Shown here: piece by piece, positions 26,401 to 37,140 of the stretch
Numbering within the stretch: position 1 is the stretch's first letter
Layout: every line of letters begins with the position of its first letter
Translations under genes and position numbers: made by a program
Notes under the pieces: generated by a model
The model's input: only the letters and a program-made list of their open reading frames with translations
The model's database searches: none
What the model was told of the DNA's origin: nothing
Origin: Hyalella azteca
Taxonomy: Eukaryota > Arthropoda > Malacostraca > Amphipoda > Hyalellidae
Reading direction: 5' to 3'
Assembly (NCBI RefSeq): GCF_000764305.2
Contig: NW_025932507.1
Span: 68,676 to 132,675, forward strand
DNA: 64,000 bases

Positions 26401-27830
26401 AACGCTGCTGAGAAGGCCAGTATTATCGCTCCAGACGTATTGATCATCAGAGTTTTCTCGGGGCTGCGACGCGTCACAATCCGTCTCCATCAATTATAAG
26501 GGAAGAGACCTGAACGCTAACACCGATACCGCTTACTTTATTGCCACGGTGTTGCACGTACGTCGTGAGTGACGTCGTCCACTCTGTTTTTTGGTCTCGC
26601 CATCCAAGCGATTTTATTCTTAAGCGCAAAAGCGATTGCTTCAGGGGAATAAGTTTCGGTAATTATTATTCATGAAGAGATTTCGTAAGTACGTTGTGAC
26701 AGCCATTGATAAATTTATGAATAAAAGACAAGGATTGAAATTTATTTGTTGATGAATCTTACCATGTTTTTGGTATAATAGAGGCAGCGGGAGGCTGGCA
26801 CTATAGATGTTATTGTTAGGGATCGAACTTTTATATGCATACAACTCATTCCTTAGTAGACGATGTGTACATAGAATAAAAATACATTATTAAACGCCTC
26901 AATCGCAGTGAAAAAAGTTTCCGGCGTTTTTTGCCGCGTTTCATCACCATTTTCTACCCTGGATACGCAGGTACTTATATACGAATTTCGTTAAGTGTCC
27001 GCAAGGTTGTTGCATGGTCTGCAAACACATTTCGCTGCTAGCGTATAATATAGCACATATTGGCCAGTGAATTGGTAAAAAAAACCACAATCAATGTTCA
27101 AAACTGTATATTTTCTGTCTGCATGGCCTTTTAATGTCCTATATAGGGCGATAGGAAGTGCTTGACAGTGGACACTTGAACAATGACACCACTTGAACCC
27201 CACTTGACACCACTTGAACAATGGAATTGCAATGAATTGCAGCGCCTCTCCCGTTTAAATGGGTGGATCTGCGGCATGGAATTTAGACTGGGTAATCATT
27301 AAATGCAACTGATACATTTTGTGGATTAAAAGGTTTTAGTACAGCATATTTAGTCGTTTGTGCAGTCTATGTTCATTTCAGTGGGATGTCTCTGCATCCT
27401 GGTAATGCTAACTCATTCGTCACGAGTTTACTCATTAACACATATCTAGTGTTACCTACCAATGAAAGAATTCATCTGTGAAAAGTCATCTAACTTTTAT
27501 TGAAAGAATATTTCCGTAAAAGGCAACATCAGAATCAAGACTATAATTTAATGGAGATGAATGTTTCACAATTGCAATCAAATTTTATACGAGTATATAA
27601 ATTGAAATATATCTTTTGATTGGTTTACTAATGACTTTTCGACCGCCCTCAAAGGCGGTTCTCTTCCATATCACCCGCCAGCGCGCCTGTCGCTTCTTTT
27701 AGTAGGACTGTTGATGTAACTTGCGGTCAACTTTACATCGGCGCACAATGGAGCTAATTAAGTCCATTGTGACCAGCCTGCGCCTGCACCGTTATCTCGG
27801 TGACACAGCCTGTCTCGGCGCCGCTGTCTC
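20421..27830. other. Long gene-free AT-rich spacer
   Basis: About 7.4 kb with no gene I can defend. Things seen: a minus frame at 20739-20927 with fairly protein-like composition but no known motif; a 21-bp direct duplication GGAATCAAATGACATTAATTA (near 22014 and 22043); a TATAGTATA-rich patch near 22410-22440 between two ATTCTCTGC(A/G)CCGCG strings; and a minus frame of 108 codons at 26151-26477 with one hydrophobic stretch. The small hairpin ACCGCC-CTCAAA-GGCGGT lies near 27641-27658. Confidence 0.45.
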
Positions 27831-28271
27831 TGACGCTTCACATCACACGTGGCGTGATGATAGTGAGCGGCATGAGATGTGGTGTGTCTCTGACGCTTCG
27901 CATCACACGTGGCGTGATGATAGTGAGCGGCATGAGATGTGGTGAGTCTCTGACGCCTCACATCACACGCAGCGTGATGATAGTGAGCGGCATGAGATGT
28001 GGTGAGTCTCTGAAGTGATGATAGTGAGCGGCATGAGATGTGGTGTGTCTCTGATGCTTCACATCACACGCGGCGTGATGATAGTGAGTGGCATGAGATG
28101 TGATGAGTCTCTGACGCCTCACATCATACGCGGCGTGATGATAGTGAGCGGCATGAGATGTGATGTGTCTCTGACGCCTCACATCACACGCAGCGTGATG
28201 ATAGTGAGTGGCATGAGATGTGGTGAGTCTCTGACGCCTCACATCATACGCGGCGTGATGATAGTGAGCGT
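27831..28271 (+). repeat. 60-bp minisatellite with internal dyad, about 7 copies
   Basis: Units of exactly 60 bp run GACGCTTCACATCACACGTG, then GCGTGATGATAGTGAGCGGC, then ATGAGATGTGGTGTGTCTCT. Each carries the dyad CATCAC-ACGYGGC-GTGATG. One unit near 28012 is truncated by about 19 bp. The array is open in several frames on both strands because the period is a multiple of three; none looks like a real protein. Confidence 0.9.
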
Positions 28272-28547
28272 CACAGTGAGCGTGGTTCTTGAGGCCATTG
28301 TTTAACATCACTATGTTCATTAGACGAGGCAAAGTCAAGGCAGGATATGTACATTACATGATTTCTCTGTCAGTCACTTATCTTTTTTCGGGAGATAAAA
28401 TAAAGTTGCACATATATTTCAGTATTGAAGACAGTTCTAAGTAAAATTTACGTTTATAATTGCTTTTTGGGGAAGCAAACAAACCAATTAGACAAGGCTT
28501 CAGAATAACCCATTCGATAACAATGAAGGATTAGTTCTGAGGCATAG

Positions 28548-28850
28548 TTTTGGAAATGAAAAAATGAAGCCCAAATAATTATCAAAATTTAGCTGCAATA
28601 ATTGCATCAGTCTTCAAAACGGCAAATTTTGATGCCTGCATGTGCAATGTTTGGACACATTTGCCTATTAACGTATTTTTTCAGTGATAGTTTACAGTAT
28701 TAAATAGTGAAATTAAATAGTAATGATTCTTATCTGTTGCATTTTCTCCTATTCAAATGCGTTCCTTCGTTAAATCCGTTTGAAATTCGTAGTGAATTCG
28801 GATTCGTGAACTCAATTTTCCAACAACGTAATGACTGCGTTCTTGAATTA
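28548..28850 (+). repeat. 303-bp tandem duplication, copy 1
   Basis: Begins TTTTGGAAATGAAAAAATGA and ends TTCTTGAATTA. It is followed directly by copy 2 with only two base differences seen (CGTTAAATCCG versus CATTAAATCCC). Confidence 0.9.
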
Positions 28851-29153
28851 TTTTGGAAATGAAAAAATGAAGCCCAAATAATTATCAAAATTTAGCTGCA
28901 ATAATTGCATCAGTCTTCAAAACGGCAAATTTTGATGCCTGCATGTGCAATGTTTGGACACATTTGCCTATTAACGTATTTTTTCAGTGATAGTTTACAG
29001 TATTAAATAGTGAAATTAAATAGTAATGATTCTTATCTGTTGCATTTTCTCCTATTCAAATGCGTTCCTTCATTAAATCCCTTTGAAATTCGTAGTGAAT
29101 TCGGATTCGTGAACTCAATTTTCCAACAACGTAATGACTGCGTTCTTGAATTA
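28851..29153 (+). repeat. 303-bp tandem duplication, copy 2
   Basis: Second copy at an offset of exactly 303. About 99% identity points to a recent event or an assembly artefact. Confidence 0.9.
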
Positions 29154-30445
29154 AGCCATAAAAAACGAAGTTATCAAGTCAATTCATTGTGATAAAAAAA
29201 GCAGAAGATTTCCCAGCAGAATATTGCGTGGCCTCGATAACGAATTCCACAAGTTTTAAAGTTTTAATTATTATTCAAAAGTGAACAAACCTTGGGGGTG
29301 CGACGTATAGCAAGTAAAATTTTCTTCCTAAATATATAGTAACAATTCCTTAATAAATAATTCTTAAAGATCCACATTAGAAGGTATAGTATCTTACAAA
29401 TAGGTGGTAAAATAGTTATTTTAGGTAGGAGAAATATTCGCGCTTTCACTAATAAACACAAAAGAACTGCAAAAAATCACGTCAACATATCACTAAAAGC
29501 ATCCAGCAATTACCAAGACGTAATCGTGCAGACTTTACACCGTATTTTTCCCAGCGCCCCAAATGTTGGAGGCTCGCACAGGTGGGCCTGTGGTCGGCAG
29601 CGCGCCTCGTAACGAGTCTTCTTATCGTAACAACAATTTTAACGCAGCCGCTACAGACTCATGAGCGCGGCTATTTCTGTTATACACAGCCACTGATTTC
29701 GGCTCAAGCTGCAAAAAGCTGGAAAGAAAGCCAAACAAAGCTAACAGGTCCTCTGCTAGAGCTGAGGTCTCCATTAGCGAATGCTCATCAACTCCATTAA
29801 GGGAAAAGTAGAACTGCAACATGTAGAATCACTTAAGTTTCTTGGTAGGTAATCAAAGAACGGAATTTGTAAGGTGCTTTTCGTAAGTACCAATTAACTT
29901 GATCCAGAAAGAAAATTTGAATAAGCATTTAGGCATTGTTTTTATGGCGAAACGATTGCAAGGGAAATTTCATTGGACGACTAAAATTGTGTTGAGCTTT
30001 CAACATAGTTCTGTTGAACGAAAATTTATAAAAACAAGTACCGGTTCAATCATGCAGCGTGTGTTCACTTATTTTATTAGACTTAACGGCGAGGGAAGAG
30101 AAATAAAGAAACATGTCCTACTATAGTCTTTCTATGCCACCCATCTGGACCTAAATTCAACATCAGACTAGAAATAAATATATAAAATCAGAGAACAAGC
30201 TTGTTTTAAAAAAAATACTTTGAATTGCCATATATTGATTAATCGTTATTTAGAGAATTTCCGTTTGAAAGTTTGCAATTAAATAAGAGCTCTCCAATCT
30301 GTAGCACCGGTGTAGTAATCCACAATTTTAAAAACATTTTCGGACGCAAATATGTTGTATGGATTTGCCCGACGGTGCATAGTCAAATGGTATGGATGCG
30401 CAGGGAGGTTTCCAGCACAACTCCGGCCCGGTGTTCAGGCATCTG
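29154..30445. other. Gene-free spacer
   Basis: The plus frame at 29582-29800 starts with a hydrophobic stretch that could imitate a signal peptide (VTSLLIVTTIL). It begins from GTG, has no recognisable downstream domain and overlaps an equally open minus frame, so I do not call it. Confidence 0.4.
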
Positions 30446-30590
30446 GGGCCATACTTTTATAACTCGCTAAGTGAACGTAAGTACATACGCTCTATTTTCT
30501 TCTCAATGATTGGTGGATTTGGCTTGAAAGGCCGTCAATGATTGGCTGATGAACTTACGATCTCTTGACTTTTTTGGAAAGTATAGGCCC
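30446..30590 (+). mobile_element. MITE (TIR family GGGCC-ATACTTTCAAA), copy 3
   Basis: Third copy, 145 bp, with GGGCCATACTTTTATAA at the left and GGAAAGTATAGGCCC at the right. The central palindrome has one substitution (CGTAAGTACATACG). It is flanked by CTG on the left and TGA on the right, compatible with a 2-bp TG duplication. Confidence 0.7.
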
Positions 30591-30606
30591 TGATTTACAA
30601 GATACG

Positions 30607-30675
30607 TGACGTCATACCGACGTACGAACTGACGTCATATCGACGTACGCACTGACATCATACCGATGTACGCTA
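30607..30675 (+). repeat. 23-bp tandem repeat with CRE-like octamers
   Basis: Three units at exact 23-bp spacing start at 30607, 30630 and 30653. The first two contain the palindrome TGACGTCA, the canonical cAMP-response element core; the third has TGACATCA. Each also contains GACGTACG or GATGTACG. The array sits 16 bp right of MITE copy 3. A 7-bp hairpin AGCCCAG-CAT-CTGGGCT follows at 30711-30727. Confidence 0.6.
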
Positions 30676-30727
30676 ACAATCACAGAGCATAACAGTGCTT
30701 TTAACTCGGAAGCCCAGCATCTGGGCT

Positions 30728-32163
30728 AAGCGAACCGGTATGCTCAAATCTGAAGGTAAATGGATTCGAAATGGATTGGCATTCGAAAAATCTTCAATAG
30801 ATAAGATTTGAAATTCTTTGGACACAGTTTCTAAAGCACAGCCATAGAATGATAAACGGAAATTTAGTCCGGAAAAAATGAAGCAAGTAAAACTTCATGT
30901 TGAGAATGAGTCGCTTGGAGAGTGGAGTGGAAAGTCTGAACAATTGAAAATTGTATTAAATGAACATTTTTAGAATATTTAAAAAAAACCGACACAATAA
31001 ATGAATAAAAAACCTTGAATTATGGTTAACATTAAATCATTAGCATATGTACATTTTGCGTGCATGCATAACGTCAGTAAGTGTACAGAACTAAAATAAC
31101 TGAGACACTTTATTTCTATCATAACATAACATAACATAGTGATGTCGGCGCTGAAGTGTAGGCCTGATGTGGCCTGTCGCCGATTCTTTTCCTTTTCGTG
31201 CCTTGTTCATAGCAGTTATAAAAATACAACTCTGACAGCATTGAAAAATAGTTAAAAAGTCAACGAGATCGAGACTAAATTTCGTTTTTTGCAGTCTGAT
31301 ATCTAGACGGATAAGAAATTCTCTATTCTCTCACTTGGTTACTTAGAGAACTCATAAGTCAGTAAGTGTCCCTTGAGAACTAAACCAAGGCAGTTTTACA
31401 AATAATAACCGATGTATATATTATTAACACTTTTAATTAGAAAACCTTAACTTCTTTCAACTTGTTACGGCGAGCAACTCATGCATAGTTATGGATTGCT
31501 ATATGCACGTTCTTCAAATCAAGATTCCCGTCTAATGTTATAATTTTTCATACTAAATAGCCTATTAGAGCCATTTCTTAAATTCTAGGGTTCTGACGAA
31601 GATTTGTGAGCAATCCGCAAAATGCTGTAGCCGCTATAAATGAAGCACGAAACAGCGACAAATTCACTGTGTATATTGAACTCAATAATGAAGAAATTTT
31701 TTCGCAACAATTTTTTCAATTTTAATAAATGATTAATCACTTTCTGAACAGAATATTTTCTTTCTATGCAAATTAATTTTCTTTCAAATTTTATTTAAGT
31801 TTTGAAGCCTGAACCGCCGCTACAAGCCTACATTCTTAGTGCCAACATCTCTAGTGTTATAAATAAGATTTGCTGCGATGTACACGGCAATTGAGTATAG
31901 AAATTCGATAAATGTTTCTGTAGTAAAAGGTAGATTCTTCAAGAAGGTTCCCACTGTCTCGGACTGATTGGAGCTTGATGTCGCATTTCAAGAAAAGTGA
32001 AAATCGACCGTGATAGAATTTCCCAGGAAAAATAAAATTTTTTTTTTTAGAATTGAGCTAGCAAATTGTTGTTGCTGTTTCGTAACAGAAGCATTCACAT
32101 TTTTATATTGATACGTACTTTGTTATTTTGTGCAGATTTAAAAATGCGGAAGTTTTTAGTTTT
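30728..32163. other. Gene-free AT-rich spacer
   Basis: No gene recognised. There is a short ATAAC pentamer run near 31120-31135. Confidence 0.5.
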
Positions 32164-32321
32164 GCAGCATTTTCTCATTTATGGAAAAAAGGCGCTAATG
32201 TGTTTGTCATGTCCGTCCGTCTGCCCGTCTGTCTGTCCGTCTGTCCGCCCGTGACCACGTTTACGTCGACGAGAAAATGCGCTCTCTGTCACTCACTGCA
32301 GTGAGTACTGAGTTATATTTT
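32164..32321 (+). mobile_element. DINE-1/HINE-like element, copy 2
   Basis: Order of parts: GCATTTTCTCATTTATGG, GGCGCTAATGTG, a (GTCY)n core (GTCC GTCC GTCT and so on), GTGACCACG, GACGAGAAAATGCGC as inverted partner of the left block, then the 16-bp palindrome ACTCACTGCAGTGAGT and TACTGAGTTATATTT. It abuts copy 3 head to tail. Confidence 0.65.
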
Positions 32322-32495
32322 TAGCGCATTTTCTCATTTATAGAAAAAGGCGCTATTGTGCTCGTCATGTCCGTCTGTCTGTCCGTCTGTCTATCCGTCT
32401 GTCTGTCCGTCTGTCTGTCCGTGACTTCATGTTTTCATCGACGAAAAAATGCGCTCTCTGTCGCTCACTGCAGTGAGTACTGAGTTTTATTTTTA
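32322..32495 (+). mobile_element. DINE-1/HINE-like element, copy 3
   Basis: Immediately follows copy 2 in the same orientation. It has the longest core, about 13 GTCY tetramers with one ATCC variant, and the exact inverted pair GCGCATTTTCTC near the left end; the right partner reads GAAAAAATGCGC. The palindrome ACTCACTGCAGTGAGT is nearly intact (GCTCACTGCAGTGAGT). Confidence 0.65.
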
Positions 32496-35400
32496 AAGCC
32501 TATATGTGTATTGAATTAATAGAGGTGATATTGGTTAAAGTTCACAAGAACAATGTTTAGTTAATTTGGAAGGATTCAAAAGAAACCTGAAATACCGAAT
32601 AACTGTCGATGTGAAATTCTCTCTCTCTAAATACAGAAATTGTGAATATTCTCTTCATACTTAAAAACTTTGTCAAAAAGTTTCTCGGCGAGGTTCAGCG
32701 CTCTATGGCACCCAAATAATAGTGGAATTTTTGAGAAATAATTAACCGATTTTCTAATTATCATTTCCTTTTCTTTAAAAAAATCAACGGCAACGACAAG
32801 TAAAAGTCAACGAATAAATGACATTTTACATTCATATAAAGCCGGTTAATATTCTACATTAAAATCAAGTTCAAATTTGATATTTTATTCCGAACTTTAT
32901 TACCTGCATTTTCTATGACCAACTAGAAGTTCAGATATGATGCGTTCCCATAGACTCATTTCAGACTGAAACATTTTACTACAATATCGACAGAAAATTT
33001 TGAATTTTTTATGTAGTCCTTGCACAAAACTCGTGCGATCTGTAGATACATTCTGTACCTGCATACTCACCAACTGCAGGAAATTTAGTTTTATCAACTT
33101 TTCCGAATGACATTAATTGTTTGTTCGTTCTCCCGTCCGCACTTACGGCGTGTCGCGAAGTCCTCAGAAAATGGACTGAAGAATAAGAAATAGTTTTTAT
33201 TGATACTTGACCATATTAAATCCCTTCTAATAAAAGAAATTGAATTTTGAATGCACAAACCATTGATATCATTCAAATTTTTTGTGTCGGTCACCTACGA
33301 AGTAATCACGACGGTGAGAAAAGGTCAGAGAGCGTAGAAGGCAATTAGCGAAGAAGTTGGCTTTGGTGATGGAAGGCTTTGTGACAAAGACGGGTGCTCT
33401 GTCATCGCCCCCGGCGTTCATCTCTAAAATTGAAGAGATCCATCTGAGGTATCAAAGCTGCCAAAGCTGCACCCGCTCATGCTGACCATTCAAAATGCGA
33501 GCGTCTAGAAATTTTCGGATATCCAATGATTTTCTAAATTTTTAGGTCACATCACAATATTATAAAGTATGATGCAAAATGGTAAAGAATAAATTTAGTC
33601 TTCGACTGAAAGTTTTTTCGGACGATTAAATAATTTTGGCTAAGTTTGGAGACGCGTTTCAATATTTGGCAAATGTGTAACAATATCTTTAATTGAATCC
33701 GGATCGTGGGTGTGTTCGTTTCGGTATTGGAGCCAGGCATCGTAATTGTGTTTGGATATTCGTGTGTATCCGCAAAGCCGGTCGTGCAGAAAGGAGTGTT
33801 GTCCAGGAATTTCAGTTCTACTGTTGGAAACCTGGACATCGCAAGCAAGCTTTGCTTTGAAAATCAAAATTAACTTAATTTCATGTTCATATATGAAATC
33901 TCTTATTTGTAAAAAATAAGTAATTAAAAATTTTCTAGTCCGGGTTTCAAAAGATCAGACTTTGATTATCTCCACAATTAGCTAAAGAATTTAATGCTAA
34001 CACCATTCTTTAATAATCAGTTTTTGAAAATCGGATTTTGAATTCATAGACGTATCCCTTGTTGTATTACTTTTGATGACTGAATATTTAATATCTTCTA
34101 CCTTATTACTAAAATCTCAAGTTGAAGTTGTGTAATTTACTTAAAATATATTCTTATTACGCCTATTACATAATGTAATAGCGTGCGGATTTAGTATTTG
34201 GCTTCTATTTTTGATGTTTCATGATAAATTAATTTCAGTCGAACTGTGGTAACTGCAATTCTTATTATTGGATTTGATTGCGAACCAACCATTTCAAACT
34301 TTATCGTACATGATTAAGAGAAGTTAGTTTGATCACAAGCACTAACATTATTTCAGAGTATATAGACGAATATTATGAGCTGCATTGTACGTTGTGTCAA
34401 GTGTTAGGAATTAGAATTTCATGCAAATTTGGAACTACATTTTCATTTATTTGAATGGTAAAACTGAGTTATGTTAGGCTGCTTTGAGCTCACACAGAGA
34501 CATAGGCATAGCAACGCCGTTAACTGATATTATGCACTCGTATTGTTCCAATGCCAGCAGCACGTTTACTGATACAAGCCAAGCGTTTACTGCATGATAT
34601 CAGGCNTTTACTGATACAAGCCTCAAATGCGGCCGCCAATTCAGACTTTTACCCAAAGTCGGCTAGTTTTTACGAGGCACTTCATAACGGCAGCACCACT
34701 CCGCTCAATTACATGAATGAACACTAAAGCCCGCCCACGATACGACTCTTGGCCAAGATTTAGTCTAAGTCGTCAACTTCTGCTGAATTTAAGATGAGTG
34801 AGAGGGAAACTTCAGGAATTTACTGCAGACCACAAAAATGGCAGGGAATGCTAATCAGTTGAAAATCCTACAATTATTGAGCGTATCGTGAGTGCAAGTT
34901 GATGTTATTAGCGGAGAGAAATTATGGATTAACGTTTAGAGTTGATTATGGCTATATTATTTTTATCTAGGAATTATAATTTCGCAAATAATGTCTAATA
35001 ATAATAATTTTAGTAGTCTGGAAAAGTGCTTTGAAAAATTAATTTCTTTGATTGGCCGACGATTAATGAAGACCGTACTTCTACTACCACATAAAATCTT
35101 ACTTTTGGATTTTGAAAACACTTTATAAAAAAGTGGTTAAAACAGCGAAAAAATAATTTGACGATTTTGTTCGACTTTAATTGGCCTATAAATTAGTGAC
35201 CGAGTTGCCCTCTGTGAAGACAGTAATTAAAAATACTCAATGACCAAGGTTAAAAAAACTCTCGGATAACTCAACTAAATTAAATCGATTTACTGAATAT
35301 CACTGAATTTGCATTCGTCGCTTACAAAGTAAATTGATTATGACTCTGGCGTCCGGCATTCACGTCTGAGGAAAAATCTGATGCGTGCGGCGCACGAATG

Positions 35401-35507
35401 GCGCAGCGAGCCGACATCGATCTGCCGTGGACGGGTACAGATAGCAGCAGTTGTGACGCCCGCCCTCGGCTCCTTTCAAAGGATGGTCACTCCCTCGGCC
35501 TTTCATG
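32496..35507. other. Gene-free spacer with unassigned frames
   Basis: Contains a single-base assembly N at 34606, flanked on both sides by the same string TTTACTGATACAAGCC, so a join inside a repeat is likely. The minus frame at 33640-33867 (75 codons) has a protein-like amino-acid mix but no family I recognise; it overlaps another open frame (33552-33848). A GC-richer patch lies at 35370-35500. Confidence 0.4.
34606..34606. other. Single-base assembly N
   Basis: One N between two copies of TTTACTGATACAAGCC (about 34565 and 34607), the pattern expected where overlapping or repeated ends were joined. Confidence 0.9.
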
Positions 35508-36183
35508 TCCAGTTTCTATTTATTGAGAGAGGTTGAATTCTGAGCGCAGTAATAACTATTTGGAAGATTATTTTTAGGTTTAATAAATGATTGTTGCATG
35601 TACATGTAATATTTCTCAACATAATCAATATATTATCCAGCCTAGTCTTGATCTAATTTAATTTTTTATATATAATTATCATTATTAAATAAACTTTGAT
35701 TTCCAGTTTCTATTTATTGAGAAAGGTTGAATTCTGAGCGCAGTAATAACTATTTGGTTGATGATTTTCAAGTTTAACAAATGAATGCTGCATTTAAATG
35801 TCACATTTCTCAATATAATCAATAAATTATCCAGCCTATAGTCTTGAAATAATATAATTTTCTATTTATAATTATAATTTTAGATGAAATTTCAAGTCCA
35901 GTTTTTACTTATTGAGAAGGATTGAATTCTGCGCGCAGTAATAATTATTTGCTAGATAATTCACATCATTAACATATGATTGTTGCATATAAATATAAAA
36001 TTTCGGTTTATTACAGTTACGTTCATTTTGATTAATTTGCATTCCTGCATTTGAATCACAGATTACGGGATGCGGTGTTTGGCAGACCCAACTAAGATTA
36101 TTTTATATTCAATATATTATCAATTCAAGCTCAATCTGATCTAATTTTATTTTCTATCTATAGTTATTATGATCAAATGTGGA
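35508..36183 (+). repeat. Triplicated 195-bp block, third copy with an insertion
   Basis: Three copies begin TCCAGTTT(C/T)TA(T/C)TTATTGAG at 35508, 35702 and 35897. All share TTGAATTCTG(A/C)GCGCAGTAAT early and (A/T)TCAA(T)ATATTAT further on. Copy 3 is longer by about 90-100 bp, from extra sequence around 36003-36105 that has no counterpart in copies 1 and 2. Divergence is much higher than in the 417-bp and 303-bp duplications, so this event is older. Confidence 0.75.
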
Positions 36184-36414
36184 TCTTAACGATCATGCCT
36201 CACAAACATCCATATTTAAGAATATCAAGTCCCATATGAGATCCGAATACATGAACCTGTTGAAACCACCAAATATTACACCTGGATTCAAGTGAAATTC
36301 CCTTCTTACACGTTAAATATGAAAACATTAGGTATTTGTCTATTAAAAGATTAGGAATAAATTCTTAATTGAATTGTTAATCAGCCACGTATTTTGTCAT
36401 CCACGGCCATTTTT

Positions 36415-36448
36415 GTCATCCACGGCCACGTAAGTGGCCGTGGATGAC
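36415..36448. repeat. Perfect 15-bp GC-rich hairpin
   Basis: GTCATCCACGGCCAC (36415-36429), loop GTAA, then the exact complement at 36434-36448. The left arm is preceded by a partial direct copy (GTCATCCACGGCCA from 36397). The GC content of the stem makes chance less likely than for the AT hairpins. Confidence 0.7.
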
Positions 36449-36819
36449 TTGTGAAAATGAATTACGGAACATATAGATGTATGCCATATGTTAATTCAGA
36501 TTAATTTCGAATTATTGAAATTGCCACAGCTTTGCCTCAATTCACAAACTCGAATCTAATTGCAAATCGACTCTTTAATTATATTTTTACGCCGATATAC
36601 GCTTATTTTGTGCCGATTTACGCTGATACATGCTGTAGGCTCTTTTGTGATTTCTGAAATTAATTATATAAAAGCCTACAGCTTTTGGATCACACATGGT
36701 TTTATTTTACGCTTATCTTGTGCGAATCTGCAACGAAATATGTCACGTGTGATCAATTTTTTGCGCATATTTGGTAACAAAAAAATTTAATTTCTTCTCG
36801 CTCGACTTAGGTTTTTTTC

Positions 36820-37140
36820 TGTCTTTTAGTTAAACTCTTGTGACTTCCAGCAGCCGGGAAGGCTCTTGGACTTCATTCAGGTTGCTCTAGGCTGCCTACT
36901 TCTAAACACTTTTCGAACGCTCAGGAAGCTTTCAAATTAGCTATGAAGATTGATGGCTTCCCGCCAATCGCGCGGTGATGTTCTTCCCCTCAATATTCGG
37001 CGGGCGATTGATCGCTCTTCCCCCGCGCTTAAACATCGTGTCAGATGAATATTGCCGAGCCAAACATGCATGAATCATCGCCTCCATCACTCGGTAATTG
37101 TTCGTGGGAGTTTATGAGATTCGATTATGTCTCGAACAGC
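36820..37140. other. GC-richer island without ORF
   Basis: About 300 bp with clearly higher G+C than its surroundings. It includes TTCCCGCCAA (36958-36967), close to an E2F-type site, and CGGCGGGCGATTGATCGC near 37000. No long frame and no repeat unit. It may be a regulatory element or the remnant of a GC-rich repeat. Confidence 0.2.

Noticed and set aside
26151..26477. 108-codon minus frame with a hydrophobic stretch
   Set aside because: No family recognised, no promoter or splice support; length is within chance for 64 kb on six frames.
27831..28271. Possible CRISPR-like array (regular repeats with dyads)
   Set aside because: Units are contiguous with no unique spacers, and the context is eukaryotic. 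It is a minisatellite.
29547..29640. Possible LTR/primer-binding-site remnant around CAGCGCCCCAAATGTTGG
   Set aside because: A loose resemblance to retrotransposon PBS regions, but no flanking LTR, no TG...CA ends and no gag/pol frame.
29582..29800. Apparent signal peptide at the start of a 72-codon frame
   Set aside because: Starts from GTG, has no downstream domain, and the opposite strand is equally open.
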